Shown here piece after piece: positions 52,601 to 61,079 of a DNA stretch of 64,000 nucleotides. How positions within the stretch are numbered: the first letter of the stretch is position 1; each line of letters begins with the position of its first letter. The translations under genes and the position numbers were made by a program. Source of the stretch: Combretum micranthum (taxonomy: Eukaryota; Streptophyta; Magnoliopsida; Myrtales; Combretaceae); NCBI GenBank assembly GCA_024138025.1, contig JAMXBD010000392.1:62001-126000 (forward strand), written 5' to 3'. The notes beneath the pieces were generated by a model that searched no databases, was not told the origin of the DNA, and saw only the letters and a list, made by a program, of their open reading frames with translations.

Positions 52601-55600
52601 GACATATTCTAAATATAGAGGATCCTAATCAATTACAGAAATTTTGGACTTGATTATTCCCTAATTTTGGGAAACGAGCCATCATTCTGACATAAAGAAG
52701 GGCTTGAAAGCTCACAAAGAGAATCTCTAATCCCGAGTTTTGAAGGCTTGTACAGAGAATTTTCCAATCTCTAGTTTTGAGGAGATGTTGATTACACCAT
52801 TAATTTTCATAACAATTCAAATTTGTTTTGTTCCTTCATTTAAGGAGATTATTATACAAGCTTAGACCCAATAACTTACGAAGATGGAAAAAATATTCTT
52901 CTTGGAATATCCATATCAACATCCAAGTTACACGATAACAATTTCCTAACGATATTTGTTCATAGGCATGCAATATTGATTTACTTAAGTATAACAAAAG
53001 AATTTGTTTGTTTTAATTAAAGTGTTATGATAGAATCATTTTGGTTGTAAGTCATAAATCATTCCTTTTCATCTCTCATTATCTTTTGCTCTACTCAGCT
53101 GAGTTTCAGGGACCTGCTTTACTGGCAATTTTGGAGGGAGTCAGTTTTAATAGAGAGGACATTAGTAGTCTGCAACTTCGTCCGCCATGGAGACTATGTG
53201 GTGATACTCTAAATTATGGCTTAGGACTGCTGAGCTGTTATGCCATATGTGATCTCCTCTCTGTTGTTTCTGGGGGCTGCCTTTACGTGTTTGATCCTCG
53301 TGGTTTAGTACTGGCTAAACCTTCAAGCCATGCTCCAACAGCAAAGGTGTTCTCCTTGCTAGGTAATTTACTCTCATCCTTCAGTGGATCTGATATCCCT
53401 TTCGATATTTTAATGCACATATCTTATTCATGGCTTGTTTTATGCTATACGACAACTTGTATAACTGGGTCCTGGAGCCAGGCCCTCGCCAAATCCAAAT
53501 GTTGCTTAGGGCTCCTTATGCAAACATAGCTTTTGACAGCCAACTGCTTCAGAAGCCAGAATGGATGGACTGGTAACAAGAGATATATGGACGAAATTGT
53601 TGATCTTTGCTAGAGGGTTTTTGAATAGTCTAGGCTATAGGGTTGAAAATCGTGATTTTACTTATATGATTTTAAGAGCCCTTCCGAGTTGACTCGTATG
53701 GAGAATCTTATTATTTCAACCGACTCCATTCATAAACTTGTAGAATCTTACACTTTTAACTAAATTTACCGATTTTACCTATATGGTTTGAATAGGTTAA
53801 AAAGATAACAAATACAATTGTATTTTTACAAGTTCATCGACTATTAGAATGGTACATTTTTCTTATCTCATTTTAATTTTGTTTTAATTCTCTCTCTCTC
53901 TTTTCCTCCTCTCTCTTCTAACTCCATTTTTATACAACTGTAATTTTTCAAGCTCATCAACTATTAGGATAGTACATTTTTCTTATCGTATTTTAATTTT
54001 GTTTTCATACTCTCTTTCTCTATCTCCCTCTCTCCCCTAACTCCATTGTTATATATTTATAGAATTCATTTAAGTTAAGTTTTAGATATAAAGTTTATGA
54101 AAAAAAACTTTTTTAAATCTCATATAATTAAATATTTTAGATAAATTAAAAAGCTAGATCCTCCTTAATTTGTAACTTGTTTAACACAAAATAATAGAAA
54201 AGAATTTAATTTTGACTTTACCTCTTTTTTTACGTATGCTATATTATGGATTAAGATTATTATAAAAAAAGAGAACTTTCTTTATTTTTTTTATATTGAT
54301 TATGTATTTCAAGTTTTTTTATGGCTTTTATAATCATATCTATAGTTTTTCAAAGTTATTTTGCATAGGTTTTAGAAAATTACGTTTTTATGTTTGATTC
54401 TATGTTCTGATTCTACACATATTCTCTAATGATTTTATGTAGAATCGTGAGTTTGACATCCTTGGTCTAGGCAATTAATTTAGAATGGCTATGCCCTATA
54501 ATTATATATTAGACTGGCCTTTGATAGCAAAGGCAGTCAGCCACACCCCAGGATGCTTCTATGCAACCCAAAAAAAAAAAAAAAATATATATAAATATAT
54601 ATATATATTATAATCACTGATTTGTTGCTGTAAGTGAATGGACATACTTTCACAAGTGTTTATCACGCACAAGAAGATTTTATAGATGACGTGTGCCCCC
54701 TTTTTACAAGAAAGGTGGTTTGTACAAAGATTTCTGGTATAGCATCACTACATAGAAATTGTTGCATTGAGCTAGAAGTGTGTCAAATAAAAAGCTATGA
54801 CTTTGGAATCCAGCTGGTTTTTTTCCAGCCCCCAACCAAAAAATGCACTCCACATAATGGCCAAAGGAATGATACTAAAGAAAGGAAGAAATCAAACGGG
54901 ACCACATCATGAGCTCCTTTTTCTTTTTCATTGTGCTTCTTCTTCTTCTTCTTGCCCCACTCCTCTCTTTTGAATTGGAGATGTCAATGACTTGCTAACT
55001 TCAATGTCATCCAATATTGTGTTTGTGATCCACCTTTGATGTATGATGTTATGGGTTAGGTTACACATGCTACATTGCCTATTGCAGCAGATAGCAGTGC
55101 AGTGAATCAAGAATGGCTGCTTCCTTTTACATTGTTCTATGCAATTTTTAGGAACACGGTGTTGGCTTGTTGTAGATGTCTCTGCACAATGATTAATGAA
55201 TGACTAACTCTTATTGATTGATGATGTTTTAGGAACTACTTTGACTGCACGATTTTGTGATCAATTCAATCCTTTGCTGATCGGTCAGGATACGTTGTGG
55301 TCATCATCTGACTCTACTTTGATACGCATGCCCCTATCACCTGAACTAATGAAAGATGGACATGAAATTGGACTGGAAAGGATAAATCAAATAGCTGAAA
55401 CATTTTTGGACCAGGCTTCCAGGGTGCTGCTGTTTTTAAAGTCAGTCTCACAGGTAGTTCACGTTCAACAGAATCTGGTGGTAAAATTATTTGACCTTTG
55501 ATCATCCACATAATTTGTTTTGTTGAGCTTATCGAGGGAATTCATCTGGAAAGCATATAACATCTCTTGGAAGTCGGAGCCATGATCATGAAAAATGAAT

Positions 55601-58188
55601 TAACTGAGAATGTTTAAAATTTAATTTATAAATTTTCATATTTTGTTTTTGAATTTTACAAGATATAGGGAATTGGGATATCTGGTGATTGTTAACCTTT
55701 ACATAAAAAGGGTGCAGCATTTATCTTAGAGTAGAATGAATAAACTCTTGTTTTTTTGTTAGGGATAGTAGGGAATTGGTCTTGCTCATATTTTTGGAGA
55801 TGTTGCAGATTGGTTTTGCTTGATATCACCCCTCATGATTGGCTGTCATACCAAGTTGTTATGGGCGCAGGCTCAAATTCTAGTCACAAGCTATATTTAT
55901 GTGAAAAGGGGTTAGGTTTGTTATAGAGAATTCTTTGATATCATAAACTTGAGGGCTCGATTAAGAGGATACTCAAATTTTTAACCACTTTATATTATTT
56001 TCAATACTAATTTAGATTAATTTGTAATAATTTTAGCGCATGTTTATTGATAATGTAGTTACGATTATTTATACATACTTCTTATATTCCTCGAATCAAA
56101 GATGGCGTAAATCTAACATTATTTCTTTAAGTGCATTAAATAAAAAAAAAAAAAAAAAACTAATATGTACTGTATTCTAAAGATATTCCTAGTGATAATC
56201 CCCAAGTTCAACAACTTGAATTTCAAGTATCAAATCTTAATAGAAGAAAATTTGTTAGGCAGACAATATAAAAGATCATTTGAGAGTCTATTTGATGGGG
56301 AGAGAATCATTTGGTATGTTCACTATCGAAGGTGCTTATCTAAGGTGTTCAAGCCAGATGGCCAATAAAGTCCCTTGGTTTAAATTAGTTTGGAATGAGG
56401 ATACTATCCCTGGGCGTAGTTTCATCACATGGCTTGCCATTAACAAGAAGGGATATACTCTTGACAAATTGAATCAGTGGAGTGTGCCTTCTACTACTAC
56501 TTTGTGTTTTTTTTTTTTTTTGCTTGTGGGTCTGAAACCCATGAGCATCTGTTCTTCTCTTGCCCTTTCTACAACTACTTCGGACTGAAGTGGCCTGTTC
56601 TCTGGACTCGGTTGCATTCTATCTCTCATGGCAAGGTGTCTTGGATGGGCTGATCAAAGCACCCAACAACCTAATTGCAAGTAAGAGATGTGCAGCCCTT
56701 TCTGCCTGTCTACTGTATCTGGTGTGCTCAGAATTCAGCAAGACAAATCTGTAGTTTATGTTTTTGACATAAACTGTGGCTAGTCTCTTCAATTGTAGGG
56801 ATCTACTTAAGTCAAGTCATTGACCCATCACACCTATCACTTTTATAACCTATCGCCTATAATTTTTATATACAACCTACCACACTTACCACGTTTTCTA
56901 ACCTACCACACCTACAGTATTTTAAACAAACCTATAACTTTGTGCAAGATCCAATGGTGGATCTTGCATCTTCCCTATAAGTCTTCGTGCAAGACTTGAT
57001 CCAAGTTTTCCCTTCAATTATAACTTGTTTGGTTCATTGTATTGGTTTCGTGGTTTTGTTTTAGTTTTGAGCCATGTATAATACTGGACCTTGCCCCTAT
57101 CCCACACATAAAAAAAGTGAAAAATAAAAACAAAAAATAGAGAGATACATGCATATAAAATATAAACAGAAAAGGAGTACATTAAAAACATATTTGAGAT
57201 TCCTACAGGTCTCAACTAGCCCCATTTGCGGAAAATTAGACAGATGAATAGGGTGCTGAGATGAGGTTTTCCCTAGTGTTCAGGCCAATCTTACACAATC
57301 TGGGGTGTTACGGAATATGAGGGGGATTCTTTGCGAAAGGCCAGATTCATTACATTGCTCTCACTACCCCATTCAACAGGTGGGCCTTTCTATGCCAATT
57401 CTCATGCCAGAGGGAAATTGAAGTTCCGTGACAAATCTCCCATCTGAAGAGCATCTTAGCCATGTTACTTGATTCACGGATTTTATGCCATGCCCTGGTC
57501 AGTTCCTGCGATCATGACTTGCCAAAGCTTCTACCTTTGAGGAGTTGTCTCTTGTCAGCAGCTGGGCTGCAGGCTATTCCCTGTGCATGACAATATTTTA
57601 AGCCGTTGCTCAAAATTAGGCTTTGTTAGACAGTGCTAATGCTCTAGAACTTCTTCATATAATTATATGAGGGTAGATCATTTATTTTAGTGAGTTGAAC
57701 TATGCAAATTCTTAGTCTTCGTAAATTTTTCATGAGTTCGGTAATCAAACAATGGAAATCTATTGGTCATCATTGTATAGTTTCAGATTTACATATTTAC
57801 TAGTTTGCTAATTATGAGCTTTCTTTCTCTCTCCCCCTCCCCCCCCCTTGCTCCCTTGATGTGCCCTCTTATAATTCATTCATTATAATTTCTTTGGACT
57901 TCTTCCTTCTGTAATAGGTTTCGCTCTCCACTTGGGGAAAAGATAACTCGCAGCCAGTTCAAGTTTACTCTGCTGCAGTTGATTCATCCATTGCTGTCAT
58001 AAGAAATCCATTTTCAGAGAAAAAGTGGAGGAAGTTTCAAATTTCAAGATTTTTTGGCAGCTCTAATACAAGTACAAAAGTTCATACTATAGATGTCAAA
58101 GTGTACAAGGGGGAGATACATACATAGACCGATGGCTCGTTGCACTTAGTATGGGTTCTGGTCAAACGAGAAATATGGCTCTTGATAG
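31324..58188 (+). CDS. sacsin-like giant chaperone protein, N-terminal two thirds (seven exons, 3' part outside window)
   Basis: The exon order, from 31,324-31,657 to 57,918-58,188, gives about 3,100 residues collinear with the plant sacsin homologue (Arabidopsis AT5G23110 type, about 4,700 residues). Sacsin proteins carry repeated Hsp90-like ATPase regions and are thought to act as co-chaperones; plant members end in a RING finger. Repeat 1 lies in exons 1-2 (QNADDAGA; GRFG/VGFNSVYHLTD across the splice). Repeat 2 lies in the giant exon 3 (QNAEDAGASEV; GRFGLGFNCVYHFTD). Repeat 3 spans exons 4-7 (LELADCC; EFQGPALLAILEGV). All junctions are GT-AG and keep frame. Frame breaks occur near 31,335, 42,227, 43,102, 43,312, 44,953, 44,973 and 58,123. 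They fit single-base losses and no nonsense substitution is seen. The next expected exon (after MALDR) is not found by 64,000. It could be an intact gene with consensus errors or a young pseudogene. Confidence 0.85.
31660..32650. repeat. intron 1 internal duplication, copies at about 31,660-31,850 and 32,455-32,650
   Basis: Collinear blocks shared by the copies include TTTACTTATAAATC, GAAGATCAAATGCTTA/GAAGATCTAATGCTTA and TAATGTGTGCG/TAATGTGTAAG, about 795 bp apart. A MITE lies between them. Intron 1 spans 31,658-33,290. Confidence 0.55.
32060..32270. mobile_element. MITE in sacsin intron 1, 211 bp
   Basis: The ends TGTGGTTGG and CCAACCACA are perfect inverted 9-mers. AATTGCAATTCTCAAGGAAT-type inverted stretches lie inside. 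The flanking TATGGCATG/TACAGGATG share six of nine positions. It is non-coding. Confidence 0.5.
33291..34011 (+). CDS. sacsin-like exon 2
   Basis: It starts after ATTTAG and completes GRFG/VGFNSVYHLTDLPSFVSG. It continues through VVLFDPQG, NPGKRIDYVSS and GTLFRFPLRN, all hallmarks of the sacsin repeat region, and ends ASVAACISASD before GTATGT. The frame is open throughout, 240 codons plus the phase base. The intron after it runs 34,012-40,963 and is the longest in the gene here. Confidence 0.92.
34012..35883. other. intron 2, part before the copia element
   Basis: AT-rich intron sequence with no gene. Around 34,967-35,135 two similar stretches (TGGAGGGGATTAGGGAAATGA and TGGAGGGGGGGACTAGGAATAA) lie about 130 bp apart, possibly an old MITE. 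An A run is at 35,140-35,153. Confidence 0.6.
35884..36106 (-). repeat. copia 3' LTR (left copy), 223 bp
   Basis: It starts TGAAGTTTAGA and ends CTATCAACA. It pairs with the copy at 40,523-40,748. Confidence 0.93.
36107..36122 (-). other. copia polypurine tract
   Basis: On the minus strand CCATCTTGATGAGGAG lies directly before the 3' LTR, the usual copia context for plus-strand priming. Confidence 0.75.
37949..38147. repeat. tandem duplication of about 98 bp inside the copia element
   Basis: Copy 1 starts GTGATCTAGAAATTTGATCA at 37,949 and copy 2 starts GTGATCTAGAAATCTGATCA at 38,047. They are nearly identical, so the duplication is much younger than the LTR divergence. Confidence 0.9.
40511..40522 (-). 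other. copia primer binding site
   Basis: On the minus strand AGGTATCAGAGC follows the 5' LTR directly. It is complementary to the 3' end of initiator Met tRNA apart from the first base (usual TGGTATCAGAGC). Confidence 0.8.
40523..40748 (-). repeat. copia 5' LTR (right copy), 226 bp
   Basis: It starts TGAAGTTTAGAG and ends CTCTCAACA on the plus strand, with TSD ATGGG directly after it. Confidence 0.93.
40964..46933 (+). CDS. sacsin-like exon 3 (giant exon, about 1,990 codons)
   Basis: It starts after TTCTTGCAG with NSVLKLGGAFCFLPLPVKTG and closes repeat 1 (SSNRRDIWYGDDMDRSGK). It then carries all of repeat 2: VQNAEDAGASEVTFLLD near 44,130, GRFGLGFNCVYHFTDVPSF near 44,345, LPLPVSTGLPVHVNAFFE, and on to KPTISKIPFVLAADG. 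The donor is AG|GTAAGT. Four breakpoints split it into five open segments. The frame moves by -1 near 42,227 (CTTTAACT), 43,102 (TGGACG) and 43,312 (G run). Near 44,953-44,974 the net shift of +1 is best explained by two single-base losses, which restore the expected spacing to the WIT-CECLG motif. Each long segment is free of nonsense codons. Confidence 0.9.
46934..47346. other. sacsin-like intron 3
   Basis: A 413-bp GT-AG intron with GTAAGT donor and a pyrimidine-rich TCTCTCTCTTCCCC stretch at about 47,270-47,330 before the acceptor TTTGTAG. This is the only short intron of the gene here and holds no transposon I can see. Confidence 0.85.
47347..48866 (+). CDS. sacsin-like exon 4
   Basis: The open frame runs LYDPRIPELHDMLHSEAFFP to CESLLQHNLG and the donor is G|GTATGT. 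It contains the conserved MISWCPICVDPPFSGLPW-type block (AISWCPICVDPPFSGLPWL), WVWVGDNFVPPNALALDSPV, and the start of repeat 3 (LLFDLLELADCCRGKKLHL). No frame breaks occur in 506 codons. Where repeats 1 and 2 have QNADDAGA or QNAEDAGA, this one has ELADCCRG, so the ATP-binding Asn and the Asp-Ala-Gly are absent. Confidence 0.93.
48938..49116 (+). repeat. near-perfect 65-bp inverted repeat (hairpin) in intron 4
   Basis: The left arm 48,938-49,002 and right arm 49,051-49,116 are reverse complements with one mismatch and one single-base bulge. The loop is about 48 bases. In the pre-mRNA this would be a long stem 71 bases after the exon 4 donor. The right arm coincides with the first bases of the LTR-like unit that starts near 49,049. 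Confidence 0.9.
49049..52996 (-). mobile_element. old antisense LTR retroelement relic in sacsin intron 4
   Basis: The left LTR-like unit (about 49,049-49,586, ending CTAACA) and right unit (52,397-52,996, ending ATAACA) share collinear blocks. The clearest are GATATCTATATCAAC/GAATATCCATATCAAC and GACAATTTCCTAA/AACAATTTCCTAA. On the minus strand a PBS-like TTGGTATCAAAGTC lies beside the right unit and a purine-rich CAAAGAGGAGTAA beside the left one. No gag or pol domains survive in the interior, which contains LINE sequence. The TSD is unclear (GAGGA versus AAAGA). The call rests on the paired ends. Confidence 0.45.
50030..51900 (+). mobile_element. LINE (plant L1-type) 5' part: CT-rich leader and ORF1 relic
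   Basis: A CT-rich tract of about 500 bases (50,050-50,560) is followed by broken ORF1 frames with a DUF4283-like domain. Visible pieces are NGRIQVKPPKSV, GEMLWKNTLVGYFLGKSPPF, GKEGLLDVLSNGYGYFLF, PWFFANRLLVL, VTATNSRVWYARASVEME, and RCFKCCVFGQVF, a zinc-knuckle remnant. Stops and frameshifts occur throughout. No ORF2 endonuclease or reverse transcriptase follows. Long ORFs over the CT tract are low-complexity artefacts. Confidence 0.75.
53099..53362 (+). CDS. sacsin-like exon 5
   Basis: It follows CTACTCAG and reads AEFQGPALLAILEGVSFNRE, LNYGLGLLSCYAICDLLSVV and GGCLYVFDPRG, ending TAKVFSLLG. The donor is G|GTAATT, phase 1. In this third repeat the lid motif is YGLGLLSCY in place of GRFGVGFNSVY. 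Confidence 0.92.
53639..54466. mobile_element. Mutator-like foldback element in intron 5, 828 bp, 9-bp TSD
   Basis: The left end AGGGTTGAAAATCGTGATTTTAC is matched in inverted orientation by the right end (GTAGAATCGTGAGTTTGACATCCTTGGT). The flanking CTAGGCTAT (53,630-53,638) and CTAGGCAAT (54,467-54,475) match at eight of nine positions. It is non-coding. Confidence 0.5.
53814..54053. repeat. tandem duplication, period 120 bp
   Basis: Copies start at 53,814 and 53,934 and share TAGTACATTTTTCTTATC-type, ATTTTAATTTTGTTTT and CTAACTCCAT blocks. They lie inside the foldback element. Confidence 0.85.
54467..55232. other. rest of intron 5, no gene
   Basis: It contains an A run plus (TA)n at about 54,569-54,608 and a CTT-rich tract near 54,935. 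The small ORF at 54,634-54,912 has no recognised domain. The acceptor is TGTTTTAG at 55,232. Confidence 0.6.
55233..55453 (+). CDS. sacsin-like exon 6
   Basis: The open frame GTTLTARFCDQFNPLLIGQD, DSTLIRMPLSPELMKDG, FLDQASRVLLFLKSVSQ matches the third sacsin repeat downstream of exon 5. The exon ends CAG|GTAGTT in phase 0. Confidence 0.92.
55454..56289. other. intron 6, first part, no gene
   Basis: AT-rich sequence with an A run at about 56,142-56,159. No domain or end structure is seen. Confidence 0.6.
56290..57110 (+). mobile_element. LINE 3' fragment with zf-RVT domain
   Basis: After frame correction it reads ANKVPWFKLVWNEDTIPGRS, FITWLAINKKGYTLDKLNQW, SVPSTTTLC, a T run that breaks the frame, then ETHEHLFFSCPFYNYF. 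This is the zinc-binding zf-RVT domain found at the C-terminus of plant LINE ORF2. A tail (ASKRCAALSACLLYLVCSEF) leads to a stop near 56,754, followed by 3' UTR-like sequence. It is 5'-truncated, as is usual for LINE copies. Confidence 0.75.
57111..57917. other. intron 6, last part
   Basis: The stretch 57,200-57,650 is less AT-rich than the rest of the intron but shows no frame or family I recognise. A C run lies near 57,838-57,847. The acceptor is TAATAG at 57,917. Confidence 0.5.
57918..58188 (+). CDS. sacsin-like exon 7
   Basis: It reads VSLSTWGKDNSQPVQVYSAA, VIRNPFSEKKWRKFQISRFF, KVYKGEIHT and then TAG at 58,125. A frame change of -1 at about 58,123 resumes DRWLVALSMGSGQTRNMALD, the family's conserved block. 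The donor is AG|GTAATC. The next expected coding block, which continues YLAYNLTPVAG in relatives, is not found downstream in this window. Confidence 0.88.
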
Positions 58189-59792
58189 GTAATCTTCACT
58201 ATTGATCTTGTTAGGTTCAACATATTGCAGATCATGAATCTTAGTCTCATTTTTTTTGTTTTTTTGACCGAATTCTTAGTCTCATTTTAAATAGGTCATC
58301 AATTCCCTGAGTGAGTTGAATAAAGGATTAGCACTGAAAAATTGCCTAGAAAATCTTTCTAACATGTTTGAATATATGACAACATTATAATTGTATGACC
58401 TATTTGAAGCATACCAAAATGATGACCGATTCTTTGACTCATACAAATTGAGCATGAAGAAAATTTTCTTTTTATTTGACCCTCTTATAGGACTTCTTTG
58501 AGCATGATCTTTGATGTTCAAGACTAAAAATAGATTTTTTATTTTATTTATTCCTTTATGGTGTTTCTTTTTCTCATGTTTGAGTTATAGACAATTTTTA
58601 GCTCTTGATCAAATTTGTAAAGCACTTATTTGCATTTCTTAAATTCATAGTTAATTTTTACATTCGGTTAATTGTGACTAGACTGAAAAAGCATTTAAAT
58701 CACGAGTTTTCAAGATAGGTCCGTCTTAGCCATGGCACTAAACACACGAATTTCCGTATTAGTCAGTTTAGTTGGAGATTTTTGCTGTCCCTTTTTTTGA
58801 ACTGCTTCGGGTGAACAGATAATGAAGTGGAATGGTTTGTTTTATTGTTTCTTCAAGCCAAAGCAGCAACTTGACGTGTGAGTGTGACCATTAATATCTG
58901 CTCATGCAACTATTATCTCCCTTATTCTATCCAATAGATGCTGATAGTTCCTCTCTACCTTCTTTTGCGGGTGCTCTGGTTATAGCACACTTATTAGTCG
59001 CCATCAAACGCATCCCTGGCCTGCTTCTGTCTATCTAGATAATTATGTATTTGGTAAATAGTTTCACTCACATTAACACCAAATTTCACTTGAGGTATCC
59101 AGCCTAAGCAAGCTAGCCTCTGAGGTATTAGTTGCCCCTTTTGTTTACAGAATGTAGATCCTTAAGAATATTACATGTAAATTTCCATGAACCAAATTGT
59201 GGAAAAAAATTCCAGGAATATGTCGCTAGGGTGCGATACGATTTTTTTTTTTTTTTTAAAATCACATATGTATCGCATGTCCAACGAGTGATACAGATAT
59301 AGTTATACATGTATCACTTGTTGGACATGCGATACAGGCCGAAATTATATTGCACTGTGATACACGGGCTCCTAAAACTTTCATAGCCTAGGTCGCTGTA
59401 TCTCACTTTGGATATGCAATATAAGTAGAAATATTTGTATCTTCACTCCAAGATGTGATATAGTGACACTAATTTGTTTTTTTTAAAACAACGCTAGGTA
59501 CGTGTTCCACCCATAGATCCTCTATGGCAGAAAATAGTTAAAATAAAACATAGATCCTTCTTCTTCTTTTCTTCAACAAACTTGATTTGTGTAAAGCTTG
59601 TGGAATTCACTTAGTTCACTAAATTATTGCTCTTCAATTGAGGGTTTTGATAACTTTTTCATCAAATTACGGTGATAGCCCTTGGAAACTATCATATTAT
59701 ATAAGGACCCTGGATTTTTAAATTGCCATAGTTATACTATTTCTGTTAAGCAAATTTTCAAACCCAATCCCCTTTTCTTGTCTTTCTCTTCC
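58189..59792. other. intron 7 or 3' flank, no gene
   Basis: No sacsin exon or other gene is recognised. An inverted repeat lies at 59,271-59,334. Confidence 0.55.
59271..59334. repeat. 25-bp stem, 14-base loop hairpin
   Basis: TATCGCATGTCCAACGAGTG plus ATACA pairs with 59,310-59,334 with one mismatch. Related GATACAC/GTGATAT motifs recur up to 59,470, so it may be part of a degraded foldback element. Confidence 0.85.
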
Positions 59793-60666
59793 TGGGTTTT
59801 GTATGTTTCACTGTACTTTTTAAAAATTAATCTAAGAATACTGTGGTTTTGAAAGATATTATGAAAGTACTAGACTAAAAACATATGCAGGGAGTGTATT
59901 GAAAAATTCACACTAAAAAAGCACTCCCTGAATACGTCCGATTGGATTTTATTTTATTTTTCTTTAAATAGCATTGGACGCATTCAAGAATGCGCCCAAA
60001 CTTAAATAAAACAAAGCGACGGACACATATAGTTGAGTGTGTGTGTGTGTGTGTGTGTATACTGAAGAACTTGAATCATAAAATAATTATTGGTGCCTAA
60101 GCAAGGCAAACAGGATGGTTGTTTCAAGAACCATGGACCTGTTTCCAGCATCCTCAAGGGCTATGTTGGCCTTAGCAACGCCATATTCACTGACCTTTGC
60201 ACTGCTCTGTTCTCAGATGACCCCTCCACATTCCTTGTTATGCTTGCCCTCGTTCCCTTCTTTGTGTGCCTCACTGCAGTGTTCTTCCTCTGTGAAACGC
60301 CTCCTTCCAATGATATAGAGGAGGGCAGGTATTTTGGCGTGTTTAATGCAGTAATGGTGACAGTTGTACTCTACCTCCTTGCTTTTGATATGAGTGGACT
60401 GCACGGTTGTTTTTTTTTTTTAAAAAAAAAAAACTAGCAACAGATGCATTTGCTGAATGCGTCCATTTCCTTTAAAAAAAAAATACAAATGGGCACAATT
60501 TAAAAAAAAAAAAGAAAAGGAAAATTTATACACCCGAATGCATTCAATGTGTGTTTTTGGTGCAATTTATTGAATGCGTTTCTGGTCATTTATATCTGAA
60601 ATATGTTTTGCAAAAACAGTAATTTCGGATTAAGTTTGAAAAAAAATAGTAAATTCGTACAAAAGC
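59793..60666. mobile_element. candidate gene-capturing DNA element with imperfect long TIRs
   Basis: The left arm (59,793 to about 60,012) and the reverse complement of the right arm (about 60,433-60,666) share collinear blocks. Pairs are GGTTTTGTATG/GGCTTTTGTACG, TTAATCTAAGAATACTG/TTAATCCGAAATTACTG, GTATTGAAAAATT/GCATTCAATAAATT and ATTGGACGCATTCA/AATGGACGCATTCA. The pyrimidine-rich flanks TCTCTTCCT/TTCCTTCTT match at six of nine positions, a weak TSD. A (GT)n tract lies at about 60,038-60,058. The interior is a host gene fragment, so the structure resembles a Pack-MULE. Confidence 0.5.
60090..60405 (+). pseudogene. nodulin-like/NFD4-type MFS transporter fragment
   Basis: The frame reads GPVSSILKGYVGLSNAIFTD, then LCTALFSDDPSTFLVMLALV, PFFVCLTAVFFLCETPPSND, and a last hydrophobic stretch ending LAFDMSG. 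This is the family pattern GPVxGILKGYVGLSxAIFTD followed by membrane segments, as in the N-terminal nodulin-like part of NFD4-type proteins. Full proteins have more than 500 residues, and only about 100 are here. There is no start codon context, no further exons, and the frame runs into T and A runs at about 60,409-60,432. The fragment is flanked by inverted repeats. I call it a captured, non-functional piece, although a chimeric transcript cannot be excluded. Confidence 0.75.
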
Positions 60667-61079
60667 CTTCCTTCTTTTGTTGCTTAAAGTTTCTTCTTCT
60701 CTATCTCCCTTTGCTTAGTTCTTTATTTAGTTTTGGTGTAATGGACCTTACCTTCCCCAAAAAAAGAGAAAGGCTTTAGCATATTGGAGTATACTTTCAG
60801 TGGTCCTTTGGTTTTTCTTTGTGGTTTTCCTATCACCTTGGGCTCACCTGCTTTTCTCTTGCCTCTCTCCACCTCTGGGCTTTGTGACTTTGAAAGCGTT
60901 CCTTTTAAGACCTAGTAGGGGTTCTTAACTGTTTAAATCTTCTAATAACCTATCCCACTTAAAAATTAGGGAATTCTCTTTTGCTTGGAAGTTGAGACTG
61001 CCCACTTTCTTGTTTTGAAACCATCCCCTTAGTTAACTAAGGTGATTTTGTCCTAGAGTCTTCTTTTTGCCCTTTATAT

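Noticed and set aside
54634..54912. 92-codon ORF in intron 5
   Set aside because: No family pattern, no conservation clue, and it lies between two well-supported sacsin exons.
55845..55890. box-B-like GGCTCAAATTCTAGTC suggesting a tRNA or SINE
   Set aside because: No box A at proper spacing, no cloverleaf, no A-tail or duplication.
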